NCBI GenBank assembly: GCA_030824405.1
Contig: JAVBXV010000237.1
Location: 1 to 39,083, forward strand
Direction of reading: 5' to 3'
DNA from: Anaerolineales bacterium
GTDB lineage: Bacteria; Chloroflexota; Anaerolineae; Anaerolineales; Villigracilaceae
DNA: 39,083 bases
A program made the position numbers and the translations under genes. The notes under the pieces were generated by a model. The model did no database searches and was not told the origin of the DNA. It worked only from the letters and a program-made list of their open reading frames with translations. This document shows positions 22,524-34,600 of the stretch, piece after piece. The stretch's first letter is position 1. Each line of letters opens with the position of its first letter.

Positions 22524-23795
22524 ATGCGCGTCACCATATTAGCCATTGGTTCTCGAGGGGATATCCAACCATGCATCGCCCTTGGTGCGGGTTTGCGTCA
22601 GGCTGGTTATGAAGTCCGTCTGGGTGCGCCAAAGAATTTCGAGTTAACAGCTGCTCATCATGGATTGGAGTTCTATTCGATCGGGCCTGATTCACAAGAA
22701 ATCATGGCGAGAGACATCGGTCGAAAGATGATGACAACGGGGAATAACGGATATGCCTTCCTCCAAGCATTGGCAAAATTGGTTTCTGACAATTCGCGTG
22801 ATACGCTTGCCGCTTCACTAACAGCCTGCGAAGATACAGATGTCATTCTATATAACTCATTTGCCTTGATGGGGGCACATATTGCTGAGGCATTAAATCT
22901 TCCGTCGGCTGGAGCGTGGATATATCCATTAAACCGCACAGTGGTGTACCCATCCATAGATACGCACCCCTTATTGCAACTAGGCAGAACGTTCAACTGG
23001 TTCACACATCTGGCAGGGGAGCAAATGATCCAATTTGCATTTCGAAATATTTTTCGAGAATGGCGCAAAATGCTGAACCTCCCCCCAATGCCTATCACCG
23101 GCTTTTACGAACATTTATATCGGCGGCAGTCACCACATCTTTATGGATACAGCCAACACATCGTACCCAAGCCACATGACTGGGCAGAGCGCTTCGCAGT
23201 GACCGGCTACTGGTTTCTCGACCAAAAAGACTTTATCCCGCCGAAAGAATTAACACATTTTATTGAATCAGGTCCTGCCCCGGTCTATATTGGATTTGGA
23301 AGTGTCGTTGGAGAGAACCCCGCAAAACTGACTGAGACCGTCTTTGGCGCTGCCATACAAAGCAAACAACGCATCATTCTTGCGAAAGGCTGGGGAGGTC
23401 TTAATCTGGCTGATACAAACCGACAGATGGACAAGAACATCTTCGTAGTAGACAGCATTCCACACGATTGGCTGTTCCCCAAAATGAAAGCCATCGTCCA
23501 TCACGGCGGTGCAGGGACAACCGCCGCCGCTCTGCGTGCAGGAGTACCCTCCGTAACCGTCCCCTTCTCTGGCGATCAACCTTTTTGGGGAGAACGCATA
23601 CGGAAATTAGGGCTTGGCACAGCACCGATCCATCATGCAAAGTTAAGTATAAATCGCCTTACAGCAGCCATCGATTCAGTCGCTAACGACTTGGAAATGC
23701 AAAAGCGGGCATATGCAATCGGCACAAGAATACGATCTGAAAATGGTGTTACCCGCGCTGTCGAAGCGTTTCAAAAATTTGTAATCAACGGTTGA
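22524..23795 (+). CDS. GT1 glycosyltransferase (UGT / sterol glucosyltransferase-like)
   Basis: 423 residues, GT-B fold. The N-terminal half begins with TILAIGSRGDIQPCIALG (4-21), the acceptor-side signature of the MGT/UGT and Glyco_transf_28 group. The C-terminal half has VYIGFGS (254-260), a VDSIPHDWLFP segment (309-319) and the donor-binding HHGGAGTTAAALRAGVPSV (326-344) with DQPFWGERI (351-359). Enzymes with this layout transfer a sugar from a UDP- or dTDP-sugar to sterols, lipids or polyketides. It is the last gene of the plus-strand operon; its 3' end overlaps the convergent methyltransferase gene by 11 bp. A lipid or polyketide acceptor is inferred from context only. Confidence 0.9.
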   Translation: MRVTILAIGSRGDIQPCIALGAGLRQAGYEVRLGAPKNFELTAAHHGLEFYSIGPDSQEIMARDIGRKMMTTGNNGYAFLQALAKLVSDNSRDTLAASLTACEDTDVILYNSFALMGAHIAEALNLPSAGAWIYPLNRTVVYPSIDTHPLLQLGRTFNWFTHLAGEQMIQFAFRNIFREWRKMLNLPPMPITGFYEHLYRRQSPHLYGYSQHIVPKPHDWAERFAVTGYWFLDQKDFIPPKELTHFIESGPAPVYIGFGSVVGENPAKLTETVFGAAIQSKQRIILAKGWGGLNLADTNRQMDKNIFVVDSIPHDWLFPKMKAIVHHGGAGTTAAALRAGVPSVTVPFSGDQPFWGERIRKLGLGTAPIHHAKLSINRLTAAIDSVANDLEMQKRAYAIGTRIRSENGVTRAVEAFQKFVING

Positions 23796-24453
23796 GAAGA
23801 CGGATAATGGGTCGCACCAGTATTTGAGTCAACAATCCGCGCAAGGTGTAAAACTCTTTAAGAGAGTCCCACGACGAAACATTCGCCCCCGATTTTTGGA
23901 AAAGGATCAAGTTCAAGCCTGCGCCGCGGATTTGCTTATAGTTCCTGCGGTTATTGCGTACAAACGAAGCGACCAACTGAGTGCTACGCATCCACGAATC
24001 ATGGAACAGGATATACCCCTTATCTGCCAAAAGCAGATCGGAAAAATAAAAATCCACGAAAATACTATCAAACCGATGGTCGCCGTCAATAAATATAAAA
24101 TCGAATTGTGCCTTTTCAGAATATAACCTAGGCAGGACATTACGTGAAAGGTCCTGATGGAGTCGAACACGATTCCCGTAACCCAATCGATCTAAATTCT
24201 CGATTCCGTCATTCAAATAGTTCTTCTCTTGATACGGATCGATACAGATATGTAGTCCCTGATGCGCTGAAAGAATGCTGGCAGCTGATGCTCCATAAGC
24301 CAGTCCAATTTCAAGCGTTGCCCTCAACTGGTGATCTTTGATCCAATCATGGATAAACATCCCTTCCGCAGCACTTATAGAATCAAGCCTTTTTCCGCTT
24401 GGAATTACAAGCTGCTGGAAGATATTCTCGATGGTTTCACGCGTATTAATCAC
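23785..24453 (-). CDS. Class I SAM-dependent methyltransferase (Methyltransf_24-like)
   Basis: 222 residues. The SAM motif I, LEIGLAYGASAASIL (47-61), follows an N-terminal helical cap; FDFIFIDGDHRFDSI (117-131) and GYILFHDSW (146-154) supply the DGDH and HD residues that bind metal or SAM in CmcI / rhamnosyl-O-methyltransferase-like enzymes. An O-methylation of a sugar or polyketide hydroxyl is therefore plausible. The C-terminus has a hydrophobic, positively charged helix (LLTQILVRPIIRLLNR) that may touch the membrane. It is the last gene of the PKS operon, overlapping the sulfotransferase gene by eight bases. Confidence 0.82.
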   Translation of the reverse strand: MINTRETIENIFQQLVIPSGKRLDSISAAEGMFIHDWIKDHQLRATLEIGLAYGASAASILSAHQGLHICIDPYQEKNYLNDGIENLDRLGYGNRVRLHQDLSRNVLPRLYSEKAQFDFIFIDGDHRFDSIFVDFYFSDLLLADKGYILFHDSWMRSTQLVASFVRNNRRNYKQIRGAGLNLILFQKSGANVSSWDSLKEFYTLRGLLTQILVRPIIRLLNR

Positions 24454-25345
24454 TGAACATATTCTCCCAAACAGTACCAGCGAAATGCCCTTTTAACTCA
24501 TCATAATTCTTGAGGACCTCGCGAATTGGGCGGATATTCTGCTTTAGCGTCCGTTCCCGGAGAGGTCTCTGCTTTACATCTAGAAACTCTAAAATGCGTT
24601 TTCCTTCTGATTGTGTATTCATATACAGATCTTCATAATAAATATTCAGCAATGGATGCCCGGCAAATAATTCCGCATAATGCTTTTCAAGCGCTGCAAT
24701 TTTTTCAAACTCAGCAGAACATTCTTCTGGGGTCAATTCGATCTGAATATCGCCAACTCGTTTTTTAGGGTTAAAGAGAATATATTTTTTTGTGACCTCA
24801 GCTATTCGAAGGGAAATCAGGTTCTCTAATCGATTACGCCTTTTGAGGTGAATCACTTTCATATCCAATGCACCGGATAAATATTTGCGCACTTCCTCCA
24901 GATCAGGGATGCTCCATCGTTTGGCATATTCAGGCTCAAATTGAAGATAAAGAAATTTGAACGCAATTACTTGTTCATTACTTTTCCGCTGAAAACCCTC
25001 TTTCAAATAATCGAGAGGACCAATCTCACGAATCCGTGAAATTATCCAGGAATGCACAAGTACGTTTGTGCCAAAGGGTTCACCATTATGGGCGATATAG
25101 GGATGTGACGACAGCAACCAAAGCAAAAAATTAGAACCCGTACGGGCATGACAAATCACCAGCAGGGGTTCAGGCGCAGTTTTGATCAACCTCCTATAAA
25201 CAGGTCCCAACACCCCGTTATTCATTCCTTTAAGGACTTCTCTCAAATAAGCTGGAAAATCCCTGGTCATTTGATCAATGTTATAGTCCCGCATCATCTT
25301 ATAGTTGAAGGAAATATATTGTTTCAAGTATTTGATTCGTTTCAT
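24446..25345 (-). CDS. PAPS-dependent sulfotransferase
   Basis: 299 residues. The PAPS 5'-phosphosulfate loop is CHARTGSNFLLWLLSSHP (65-82); the 3'-phosphate site is in LKRRNRLENLISLRIA (167-182). Both match the Stf0/Sulfotransfer_3 type, which sulfates carbohydrates or lipid-linked sugars. The start overlaps the upstream ABC gene by four bases (ATGA), so it is translationally coupled. In this cluster its acceptor is likely the polyketide or a sugar attached to it; this is inference. No PAPS-synthesis genes lie in the window. Confidence 0.87.
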   Translation of the reverse strand: MKRIKYLKQYISFNYKMMRDYNIDQMTRDFPAYLREVLKGMNNGVLGPVYRRLIKTAPEPLLVICHARTGSNFLLWLLSSHPYIAHNGEPFGTNVLVHSWIISRIREIGPLDYLKEGFQRKSNEQVIAFKFLYLQFEPEYAKRWSIPDLEEVRKYLSGALDMKVIHLKRRNRLENLISLRIAEVTKKYILFNPKKRVGDIQIELTPEECSAEFEKIAALEKHYAELFAGHPLLNIYYEDLYMNTQSEGKRILEFLDVKQRPLRERTLKQNIRPIREVLKNYDELKGHFAGTVWENMFSD

Positions 25346-27216
25346 CTGTAACCTTGTGCCTGTGTATTAAATAATTTCGAATAAATCCCATTGTGCAAAA
25401 GCAATTCTTCATGCCCGCCCATTTCAACAATGGAGCCGCCATCCAGGACAATGATACGATCCATCATGCGGACGCTGCTAAAGCGGTGGGAGATCAAAAT
25501 GGAGAGTTTGCCTTCTGTCAGACTACGAAAATGCTGAAAGATCAGGTACTCCTGTTCGGCGTCGAGTGAGGCGGTGGGTTCATCCATGATCAACATATCT
25601 GCATCACGCATGAAGATACGGCTTAACGCCACTTTCTGCCATTGTCCAATACTCAGTTCGCGACTATTCTTAAACCATGTTCCAAGAATTGTGTCGTACC
25701 CATCAGGGAGTTTATTTATGGTGTCGTGTATTCCACCTTTTTTTGCAGAATCAATAATTCGTTCTCGGTCGTCAATCGCTTCGATCTGTCCGATACCAAT
25801 ATTTTCTGCGGCTGTAAACTGATAATGAACAAAATCCTGAAAGATGACACCGATCCGCTTGCGCCATTCGGTCAGATCAACTTCGGTCAGATCAACACCA
25901 TCCAATAGAATTTGACCTTCTGTTGGGGAATACAACCCTGTTAATAGTTTAACAAACGTTGTTTTTCCAGCTCCATTCAAACCGACCACTGCGATTTTTT
26001 CTCCAGGATTCAGAGTCAGATTAATGTGGCGAAGCGCCCATTCATTCTTCTCCTTGTATCGAAAAGAGACGTCCCGAAACTCTATGCCCTTCGAAAGCGA
26101 AGCAGGCAAAGGTTTGTCCGGACGCGGTTTTTCATTCACAGGTTGAAGGGATAAAAATTCAAAGACATTCCTTGTAAACAGGGTGCTTTCATAAAGACGC
26201 AACAGTGTAAGCAAAAAAGTTTGACCCAGATAGTGACTCTGTTCAAACACTTCCAGATAGAGAACCGCATCGCCGAAGGTGATCGTGCGTGCAATGGCGC
26301 GATAAATGATCCAACTGATCGCGCTGAAATATCCGACCAACCCAAGGGACGCCCAACCAAGGCTCGCAATGCTGCGCTGTCTTGCCAGTGCAATATCTTC
26401 CTTGAATAATTTCCAAAAACGGGACGTATACCGCGCAAGCAGGCTGGGTCCAAAATTGAACAGCTTCACTTCTTTTGCATATCGATCCACGGATAGAAGT
26501 TCTTCAATATATTTCATCTCGCGGCGTTCGGGAGCCTGGCCGTTCAATAATCGAAAAGTAAGTTGACCATAGCGGCTTTGCATACCAAAACTGGGCAAGG
26601 TCGCGCCCAACAATATCAAAATGAGCAGCGGACTAAAGCGGATCAACAAGAGTGCAAAAGCGATGAAATTTACTGTCAGTTGAAAAAGCCTGAATGTTTG
26701 AACAACGATATCCAGCGTGCGTTGATCAGAATCCTGGCGCGCATTTTGAAGCTTGTTGTAATATTCAGCTTCTTCAAAGTAGCTCAGATCAAGGCTCATT
26801 GCCTTGCGCATGATGAGCGAATTGATATGATGCCCCAACTTGCTTCTCAAACTTTTTTCTGCAAGAGACTGTGCTTGTACGATCGCACTGTTTACAAGGA
26901 CGATCAGCAGGATCATGAATAACAAGGGCAGCATGGAAATTAATGCTATCCATGGATCCTGCTGTGCCGTGGCAAAATGGACCACTCCATCGATCATCAT
27001 TTTTTTGTTCCATGCCAGTGACGGGGGAACCAACCCGCCCAGGATCGCCAGCCCCGCCAAAATAGCCGTATCCATGGGGCTGGCTGCCCAAACCAAATTA
27101 AATATTTGGTGAAAGTGTTTTAAAAATTCTCCGGTGCCCTGAAATTTCTTTTGCCCTCCTTCAGAAGGCGGCGATTGGCGCGGAAGTCCGGTGGAAGGTG
27201 CGGAGTTAGGAAGCAT
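25342..27216 (-). CDS. ABC exporter half-transporter (membrane and ATPase domains fused)
   Basis: 624 residues. A charged N-terminal extension (1-45) leads to six membrane segments (about 50-345), then an ATPase: Walker A GLNGAGKTT (412-420), Q loop Gln460, signature LSIGQWQKVALSR (521-533), Walker B MLIMDEP (541-547), H-loop His577. The LSIGQWQ signature instead of LSGGQ is typical of the NovA-like exporter group found in antibiotic and lipid gene clusters. It should act as a homodimer in the cytoplasmic membrane. The start overlaps the GT2 stop by one base (TAATG) and its own stop overlaps the sulfotransferase start, so coupling is tight. Confidence 0.9.
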   Translation of the reverse strand: MLPNSAPSTGLPRQSPPSEGGQKKFQGTGEFLKHFHQIFNLVWAASPMDTAILAGLAILGGLVPPSLAWNKKMMIDGVVHFATAQQDPWIALISMLPLLFMILLIVLVNSAIVQAQSLAEKSLRSKLGHHINSLIMRKAMSLDLSYFEEAEYYNKLQNARQDSDQRTLDIVVQTFRLFQLTVNFIAFALLLIRFSPLLILILLGATLPSFGMQSRYGQLTFRLLNGQAPERREMKYIEELLSVDRYAKEVKLFNFGPSLLARYTSRFWKLFKEDIALARQRSIASLGWASLGLVGYFSAISWIIYRAIARTITFGDAVLYLEVFEQSHYLGQTFLLTLLRLYESTLFTRNVFEFLSLQPVNEKPRPDKPLPASLSKGIEFRDVSFRYKEKNEWALRHINLTLNPGEKIAVVGLNGAGKTTFVKLLTGLYSPTEGQILLDGVDLTEVDLTEWRKRIGVIFQDFVHYQFTAAENIGIGQIEAIDDRERIIDSAKKGGIHDTINKLPDGYDTILGTWFKNSRELSIGQWQKVALSRIFMRDADMLIMDEPTASLDAEQEYLIFQHFRSLTEGKLSILISHRFSSVRMMDRIIVLDGGSIVEMGGHEELLLHNGIYSKLFNTQAQGYR

Positions 27217-28649
27217 TATTCAGCGTTCGCGATCTGACGGCGAAAATGGGATTGAAAAAGTTCTGAGATGGATTGCACCCCGACCCATCCGTACCCCAGT
27301 GCATAATTGACCAGTAATATTATCAACCACCAGCGTCCCTGTTGAAATGCAACAAGACAGCCGAATAAACTCGATCCCATTAAGAGCAGTTCAATAATGG
27401 TGGTTTGGATCAAAGGGCTTGTACGGATGAAAAGTATGTTATCTGCATTTGCAGAACGCGGCGTAGTTGCGCGGGCTTCCGCACGAATGGGGCTGAATAT
27501 CCCTGAAAAAAGACCCGCTGTGACGTTTACAGAAATGCCCGTCATCAACAAAAGATGCAAGGGTGGTTGAGGCTTGCCTTGAAGCGCATCCAACATCGGG
27601 GGGATAACAGATGCTGAGACAACGCCCAAAGCAAAAAAATCGAACCATCCAGCATATGAAATAGGGGAAAATAAAGTTACGATCTGAACAACCGCCAACG
27701 ACAGCATCAACAAGTAGTTCACGGGCCAGGTCGCAAAGAGCAGGGCATCCATGCGTTGAACAATGGAAGCAGGCGCATTTTGCATACGCTCCCAAAGAAT
27801 CCGAACCACCTGAATATTCCCCTTTGACCAAAAGAATTGCTGTTGCTTGTATGCGAACATACTCGGCGGAAGTTCCGCCGCAGCGAAGACCCTGGCATCG
27901 TAACCGATCTTCCAACCGCATAGTTGTGCGCGGTATGCCATATCAAGGTCTTCTGAAAAAGTATCCGCAGACCATCCCCCTGCCTCGATAACACATGTTT
28001 TTCGCCACAGCCCTGCTGACCCGTAAAAAGATGACCACAAGTTAATACGAGAGCGGGTGGATTGAGCAATGGCAAATTGATCGACCGCCAGATTTTGCGC
28101 ATACGTGAGCGCTGAGTCGCCTGCATTGAGATGGCTCCAGCGGGTCTGGATAAGACCAAGACGCTCGCCGCCGGGTTGATAAAAGTGAGCAAGTGTATGA
28201 AGCAGCCATTCACGCTCAGGGATGAAATCCGCATCGAAAATGGCGATGAATTCACCCTTTGCCAGAGGCAGCGCATTGGAAAGGTTCCCAGCTTTATGAC
28301 CGCGACGATCTGAACGGCGGATATGCTCGATCATCACGCCCTGTTCCTTCCACTTCGCCGCACACTGAGCGATCAAACTGGTCGTGATATCGGTAGAGTC
28401 ATCCAGCACCTGAACCTGCAAACGGTCTCGCGGATAATCGAGCGAACATACTGCATTGATCAAACGCTCAACCACCTCTTTTTCATTATAGACAGGTAAT
28501 TGAACCGTGACGACTGGTAAGTTTTTAATAACCGGTGTCTCGACAATCTGTTCATCGTAAATCCGCGCGTGAATGGACAAAATGGTAATTCGGCATAGAT
28601 AAATACCGAGAAATAGAACGACGAGAGAGTACAGAATCTCAATTAGCAT
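27216..28649 (-). CDS. CESA-like family 2 glycosyltransferase, membrane bound
   Basis: 477 residues. A membrane segment (about 4-25) precedes a GT-A domain with VQLPVYNE (49-56), VLDDSTD (81-87), the metal-binding DAD (139-141), and the catalytic TFSEDLD (230-236). At the place where processive CESA-like enzymes carry QxxRW, this protein reads QQQFFW (269-274), with Phe273 in place of Arg. Three or four membrane segments follow (about 300-465). The cell-wall or exopolysaccharide synthases most like it make beta-glycans or mannans; loss of the Arg may mean single transfer or an unusual acceptor. It lies 12 bp after the PKS stop. Its likely role is attaching a sugar to the polyketide product, but a separate polysaccharide is possible. 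Confidence 0.87.
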   Translation of the reverse strand: MLIEILYSLVVLFLGIYLCRITILSIHARIYDEQIVETPVIKNLPVVTVQLPVYNEKEVVERLINAVCSLDYPRDRLQVQVLDDSTDITTSLIAQCAAKWKEQGVMIEHIRRSDRRGHKAGNLSNALPLAKGEFIAIFDADFIPEREWLLHTLAHFYQPGGERLGLIQTRWSHLNAGDSALTYAQNLAVDQFAIAQSTRSRINLWSSFYGSAGLWRKTCVIEAGGWSADTFSEDLDMAYRAQLCGWKIGYDARVFAAAELPPSMFAYKQQQFFWSKGNIQVVRILWERMQNAPASIVQRMDALLFATWPVNYLLMLSLAVVQIVTLFSPISYAGWFDFFALGVVSASVIPPMLDALQGKPQPPLHLLLMTGISVNVTAGLFSGIFSPIRAEARATTPRSANADNILFIRTSPLIQTTIIELLLMGSSLFGCLVAFQQGRWWLIILLVNYALGYGWVGVQSISELFQSHFRRQIANAE

Positions 28650-28661
28650 TTGGGGGCAGCT

Positions 28662-31600
28662 TTATACGGTCAAAAATCCTGTTTCACTGAGATATTTATA
28701 ATACGTGGCGGTCAGTTGTTCATCGAATGGCGGGCATTCGATCCCAGCGTTGGAAAGGACTTCTGCCGTACGTTTGCAATCTACTTGCTGGTCGATCAGT
28801 TCCGGACGCTCCGAAGGGAAGAGCGGCAGCAAAGGCAGAAGATCGTTATCAATATTCATTGCCGCTTGTTGTATCAGCATATCGCGCCATTCTTTGTAAG
28901 AAACTTCGCACAGATGACCGGCGGTGCCTGACCAATTCAACAAATTATTCAATGGCGTTGATTGCGGGTTGGTCAAATGGAATATCTGACCGGGCGCATC
29001 CTGCCACAGCGACAGATGCGCGATGCCACGACTTACATAATCCACCGGGACGACATTAATGCTCATATTCCGGTCTGGAACCATACCCAACTGATAACTG
29101 CCCTTCACAAGCCTGCTGGCGAGGTCTATCGTATTGGTTGCGCCTGTACGGCTATCGCCCGTAATAACTCCCGGTCTGTAAATTGAACAAGGAATGCCGC
29201 GCTCATGTGCCTGACGGATTAACTGCTCTGCGACCCATTTGGTTTGCATGTAACCGCCGCGAAGTTCGGCAGGATCCGGGTAATCCGTTTCAGACACCGG
29301 CTCAGGGCGCGCTCCGCCTGATGAGAAGAATACCGCAATGGTGGATACATAATGAACAGGCTTGATACGCGTATGACAGGCAAGCCGCAGCGTCTCTTCA
29401 ACACTGCTCACGTTGACCGGCTTAAGCGCAGAATATGGCTGGATCAAGTTCAATTCCGCGCCGTTGTGATAGATCACATCAATCTTCTCTGCCAACTCCT
29501 TGTATTTTTCATCGTTCAAGCCAAAGGCAGGCAGGGCAAGGTCACCCACCATCACACGGATGCGAGGTTCGTATTCCTTGCGCCATAATCCATAGGACAC
29601 CAAGCTGTCATGCAAACGGCGCTTCCCACTCTCTTCATCAGATGCGCGAACCAGGCAGTACACATCTGCATCCAGCGTTTGTAAAAACTCTGCCAACAGG
29701 TATGAACCGAGGAAGCCCGTTGCGCCAGTTAAGAAGATAGAGGCTGGGGATGTTGCAGCAGGTTTTAAATGGCTGCCAATTTGAATGTCCGAAGGAAGCG
29801 TTGCTTCAGCGATCAGATCAACATCAGAATCATATGCACCGATGCCGCCATCCTTTTCAGGTTTCACGGCATTGTTCATCACACGATCTACGATCACAGC
29901 GGCAACATCACGAATGGAGGCGTTGCTCGAAATATCGCCTGCCGTCAACGTAAGGTTCAACTGCGAACCAATGGAGATACTTAACTCAATGGTCATCAAA
30001 GAGTCGAGGCCAAAATTCTTAAGCGGCACCTCGCGGTTGATCTGATCGATGGAGGTATTCAATATCTTCGCCACCATCTTACTGAGGAAGGTTTCAACCA
30101 TAGCTTGTCTTTCCGCTGGTTTTGCGGCAGCGATCTGTGCGGCAAGATCGCCGTTGGAATTCTCGCCATCTTCCTTTTGTGTTAATGTTTCGAATACTCC
30201 AGAGTTGGCAACCCACAACAGGAAACGACTCAGTTTATCCCAATCGACAGCAGCGATGGCAAGTTGAGGCACATTCAGTTTTAGGCTGGTTTGAAGCGCC
30301 GCAAGAGCAGCGGAGGATGGAATGGGTTTCACACCGCCTCTCATCATAAAATTACCAGCAACAGCATCACGCGCCACGACTCCCGCATCACCGATCACAC
30401 CCCAATTGATGGTCAGAGCAGGCAGACCTTGAGCATGACGATGATTTGCAAGGGCATCGAGGAATGCGTTACCCGCACTGTAATTGGCTTGACCGCCCGT
30501 GCCGATAATGCTGGAGATCGACGAGAAGGAAATGAAATGCTCCAGCGGAATGGATAGGGTTGCTCTATGTAAATTCAATGCTCCGAGCATTTTGGGCAGG
30601 AAGGCATCCATAAAATCATCATCGGTCATATTCACGATCATCTTGTCACGCAGCACCATCGCACAATGAACAACCCCCGCCAGAGGCGCATCACTTTCCT
30701 GAATTTGACAGATGACTCGTTCCACATCTTCTTGTTTGGTGACATCACCGCGCAAGTCCATCACAGTTACCCCGCTCGTTTCCAACGCCGCAATGCTTGC
30801 AATGGCAATTTCACTCTGCGGTCCGCTCCGCGACATCAACGCCAGATGACGGACACCCTGACGCGCCATCCACTTTGCCACTTCCAGACCAAAACCACCA
30901 GCGCCGCCTGTGATGAGATAGTTTGCATCAGGCTTGAACAAATAGCCTTCCTCGGTGATCGTGCCTACAGGGAGGTTATCCACATCAAACGATAGAACAT
31001 TTTTACCGATATGCTTCCCCGATGCCATGTAGCGGAATGCCTGCTCCGCTTCGGTCACTGGAAAAACACGAACATGGATCGGGTTATAAATCCCTTTCTC
31101 GAACTTATCACACAGAACTTCCAGCATGTCAGCGAACTCATGCGGACGATGCTCCATCAACTGCGCAAGGTCTATGATATGAACCGAAATATTATTGCGC
31201 AGCGCTTCAAGCCCGACCTTGCTATTGTTATATACATCGATCTTGCCGATCTCCAAATAACGCCCAAACGGAGCAAGCACAGAAAAATTCTTCGGAATGA
31301 AATCGCCAGCCAGCGAATTCAGCACCGCATCCACACCGCGTCCATTTGTAACCTTCAAAATCTCTTCGGCAAAATCCAAACTACGCGAATCAAAGACATG
31401 CTCAATGCCCTGTTCCTTCAAGAACAAACGTTTTTCAGGTGAGCCTGCTGTGGCAAAAATCTCCAAGCCGATCTCTTTTGCAACTTGTATGGCAGCCTGC
31501 CCCACACCACCCGTTCCGGCATGGATCAAAATTTTCTCACCGGTGCGCATCTGCGCAAGATGCACGATCGCATAATATGCGGTTAAAAATATTGTCGGCA

Positions 31601-34600
31601 GCGAAGCCGCCTCTTCAAACGTCATACTCGCAGGCTTCTTGAACACAGCGCGATGATGCACACTTAAAGGAGAACGGAATGCGTACGGCGCCATCCCCAA
31701 CACCGCATCACCCGTCTTGAAATTCTGGACATCCGCGCCCACAGACAACACTGTCCCTGCAAAATCATCACCCAGCCAAGTCAGGTCACGCGGATTGCCA
31801 GGGTACATGCCAAGCGTTTTCATCACATCGCGGAAATTAATTCCGCCCGCCTTAACCTGCACCTCGATCTCATCCGCCGCAGGAATTTGACGCGGAGTTT
31901 GGTTGATGCTGAGATTCGCGAGCGACCCTGGCGTTTCAAACTGGAGACGGAAAGCAAACCCAGCGCCTCCCTTCGACGTTTCAGCCTGTTTCTGTTTAAT
32001 AGGCAGATTCTCAGCCCTAACATTTTGCAAACGATTGACGTACCGTCTTCCATTTCGATAGGCAATTTCCAACTCGCCATCAGGAGAAATGATCTCGCGT
32101 ACTATGTTCTGCACTTCGCCTGCTTCATGGTTTGCATCCAGATCGATCAAACGCCAGCCATTCGCAGGCATTTCATTATTGGCAACACGCATAACGCCCA
32201 TGATCGGCGAACTTGAAACAGCGCCCGCCGAATCACCATCAAGAACCAATTGCACATCCCGCGTCAGGATAAATACCTGCGGCGGGCGTGAAAGCCTGGC
32301 ATTGTCGAAAGCACGCGCCAAACGAAGGATATGCAAAGCGCCCTTTTGCTGTGCTTCAAGCATTTCTTCATTTGTTCCTGAGTCGGTCGGCACACATTCC
32401 ATGCCCCAACCATGCACAATCGCCACGAGCGGATTATCATCCGTATTCGCAATGGACAATAACATGCCCAAATCGTCAACCTGCTCAGGGTTGACCTCGC
32501 AGGTCTCTGCATCAATCGAATTGAAGGCTTCTCCTACAACTGCTTTGACAACTCGAAATCCGGCGTTGCGTAATGTTCTACGCAGGTCTTCCGAAAAACC
32601 GTTTTGATCGCCGAAGACCAAAACCGTCTCTGGTTCAGGGTGAGTATCAGATTCAGGTTCATTCTTTATGGGGGCAAGCGCAAGGCAAATAGCATTTCTA
32701 CCTGCACTGTCGAGCGGCACGGTCTGCACCTCACGAAAGCCTGCGTCAACAAACATTTGGTCAACTTGTCCGTTGTCGTGACTAAAGGCAGTACCAAGCA
32801 ATGAAAGCAATGTGGCGAGCAAAAGATTCGGAGAAGTATTTCGATATGAAACAAACAGACCATCTACTGCAAGACACTTCCCTACTTGTGAAAGGTTGGC
32901 AGGCATGGCATCGAAAATATTTGCATTCAGAACAAGGTCGTATCCATGCGTATCGATTCCCTGAGACAACGGATCATTCGCAGGGTCAAACTGCCGCCAC
33001 TTTATGAATGAATATGCCGAAAATTTCTGACGGCTATCCGCAACGATAGTTGAGTTTGTGTCTGTAGCGGTATATTCAGTCCGTTCGGCTGGAAGCACAC
33101 TCAACGCTAATGTGGTAAAAACTCCCCCACCAGCGCCGATCTCCAGAATACGCAATGGGCGGTCGGATGGGGTTTCATCCACGATGCGTTGTAAGAGTGC
33201 CAGCATGGTTTTATGGATGGCAGTAGATTCGGTGCCTTTCTGCTGGAAAGATGCAAGCACTCCCGAAGGAAAAGCATTCTTTGGATCAATGCGACCGCGG
33301 AATATTTTCGAAAATGTGCGCCCTGAAAGCGCATTGACTAGGCTGATTTCCGGGCTGTATTTTTCACCTGCAAGATGAAGCGCATCTGTGAGTGAATGCC
33401 CATCGGCAAATACAGGTTGTTGAATAACCTGCCAGTGATCTTCATCCGTTGCAACAAGGTTGCCATTGGCAGTCAGTGCATTAAGATGCTGTTTGAGCAA
33501 AAACTTCCAGCGTTGGATAATGCCAAGGTCGAGCATCAGTTCATCCAGAGAAAAGATGCGACCCGCAGGGTAATCCCAGCCAAAATCGACGAGATAATTC
33601 TGGATCAATTGCACGATGACCGAATCCACCAGCGGCGCTATCTTTTCAAAATAATCATCCAAGGCTTGATGATCGCTCTGCAATCCCGCGAAAGTTGTTT
33701 CAATAGTGCGGAAATTAGCGGGTGCAATCAACGTTGGGTCTTTCAATCTTTTTTGACGCCATTCGAATTGATAGAGGTGAGCATCCAGATCACTGGCTCC
33801 TGGCGCTCTTTGCTTTACCCTGTCAAAGCGGTAATCTGTGATCTCCACCAACAATTCACCCTGATCATTATATAAAAAGATATCTCCGACCATCGCTTGT
33901 TCAGTCTTTGAAGATAATTTCGTTTCCACCCAAAAATGCGCAGGTAGCTCTTCTGCATGGCGGCGGATACGCCCAAACTTGGCAGGAAGGTATGAAATGG
34001 AATGATTTGGTTTAAAAAAGTCCGTAATACCCCAGGCAACGGAAAATGTTTGCGCGCAGGCATCCAACACAGCAGGATGAAGAATGTAGTCATCAAACTG
34101 TTGGTGAACTGCGTCTCCAACCACCATCTCTGCCAGTGCGTTTCCTCCCATGTGTCCCCATATGTTATGAATATGTTGAAAATCTTTTCCCCATTGATAT
34201 CCTACAGAATGCGAGGTTTTATAAAAAAACTCGCCGTTCCCAATAAATGTATATGGCTTTTTCAATTCATCAAGATCCACAGCTGGACGAGACGAAGTTG
34301 GGAATTTTAACAAATATCCCTTGGCATTAATTTGCCAGTCTTCATCATCACCGTTTGAACTGTAAATGGAAACAGACCTATCATTCTCATCGAACACGAT
34401 CTGCAAGGTGGGAAGCTGCGACGTTGAAACGAATAATGCTTTTTTCATCTCCAACGCTTCAACAACATAGGACTCACCCGGGAAAAGTGCCCGCGCCACC
34501 GCAAGGGTCATCTCGGCATACCCGGTGGCAGGGAAGACAACTACATCCCATAATTTATGGTCATTCAACCAACCCAATGCGCCAGGGTCAACAACAGTCT

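Noticed and set aside
31011-31442. Plus-strand open frames antisense to the PKS gene, such as this 143-codon one
   Set aside because: No ribosome binding sites or domains; expected shadow frames of a long coding region.
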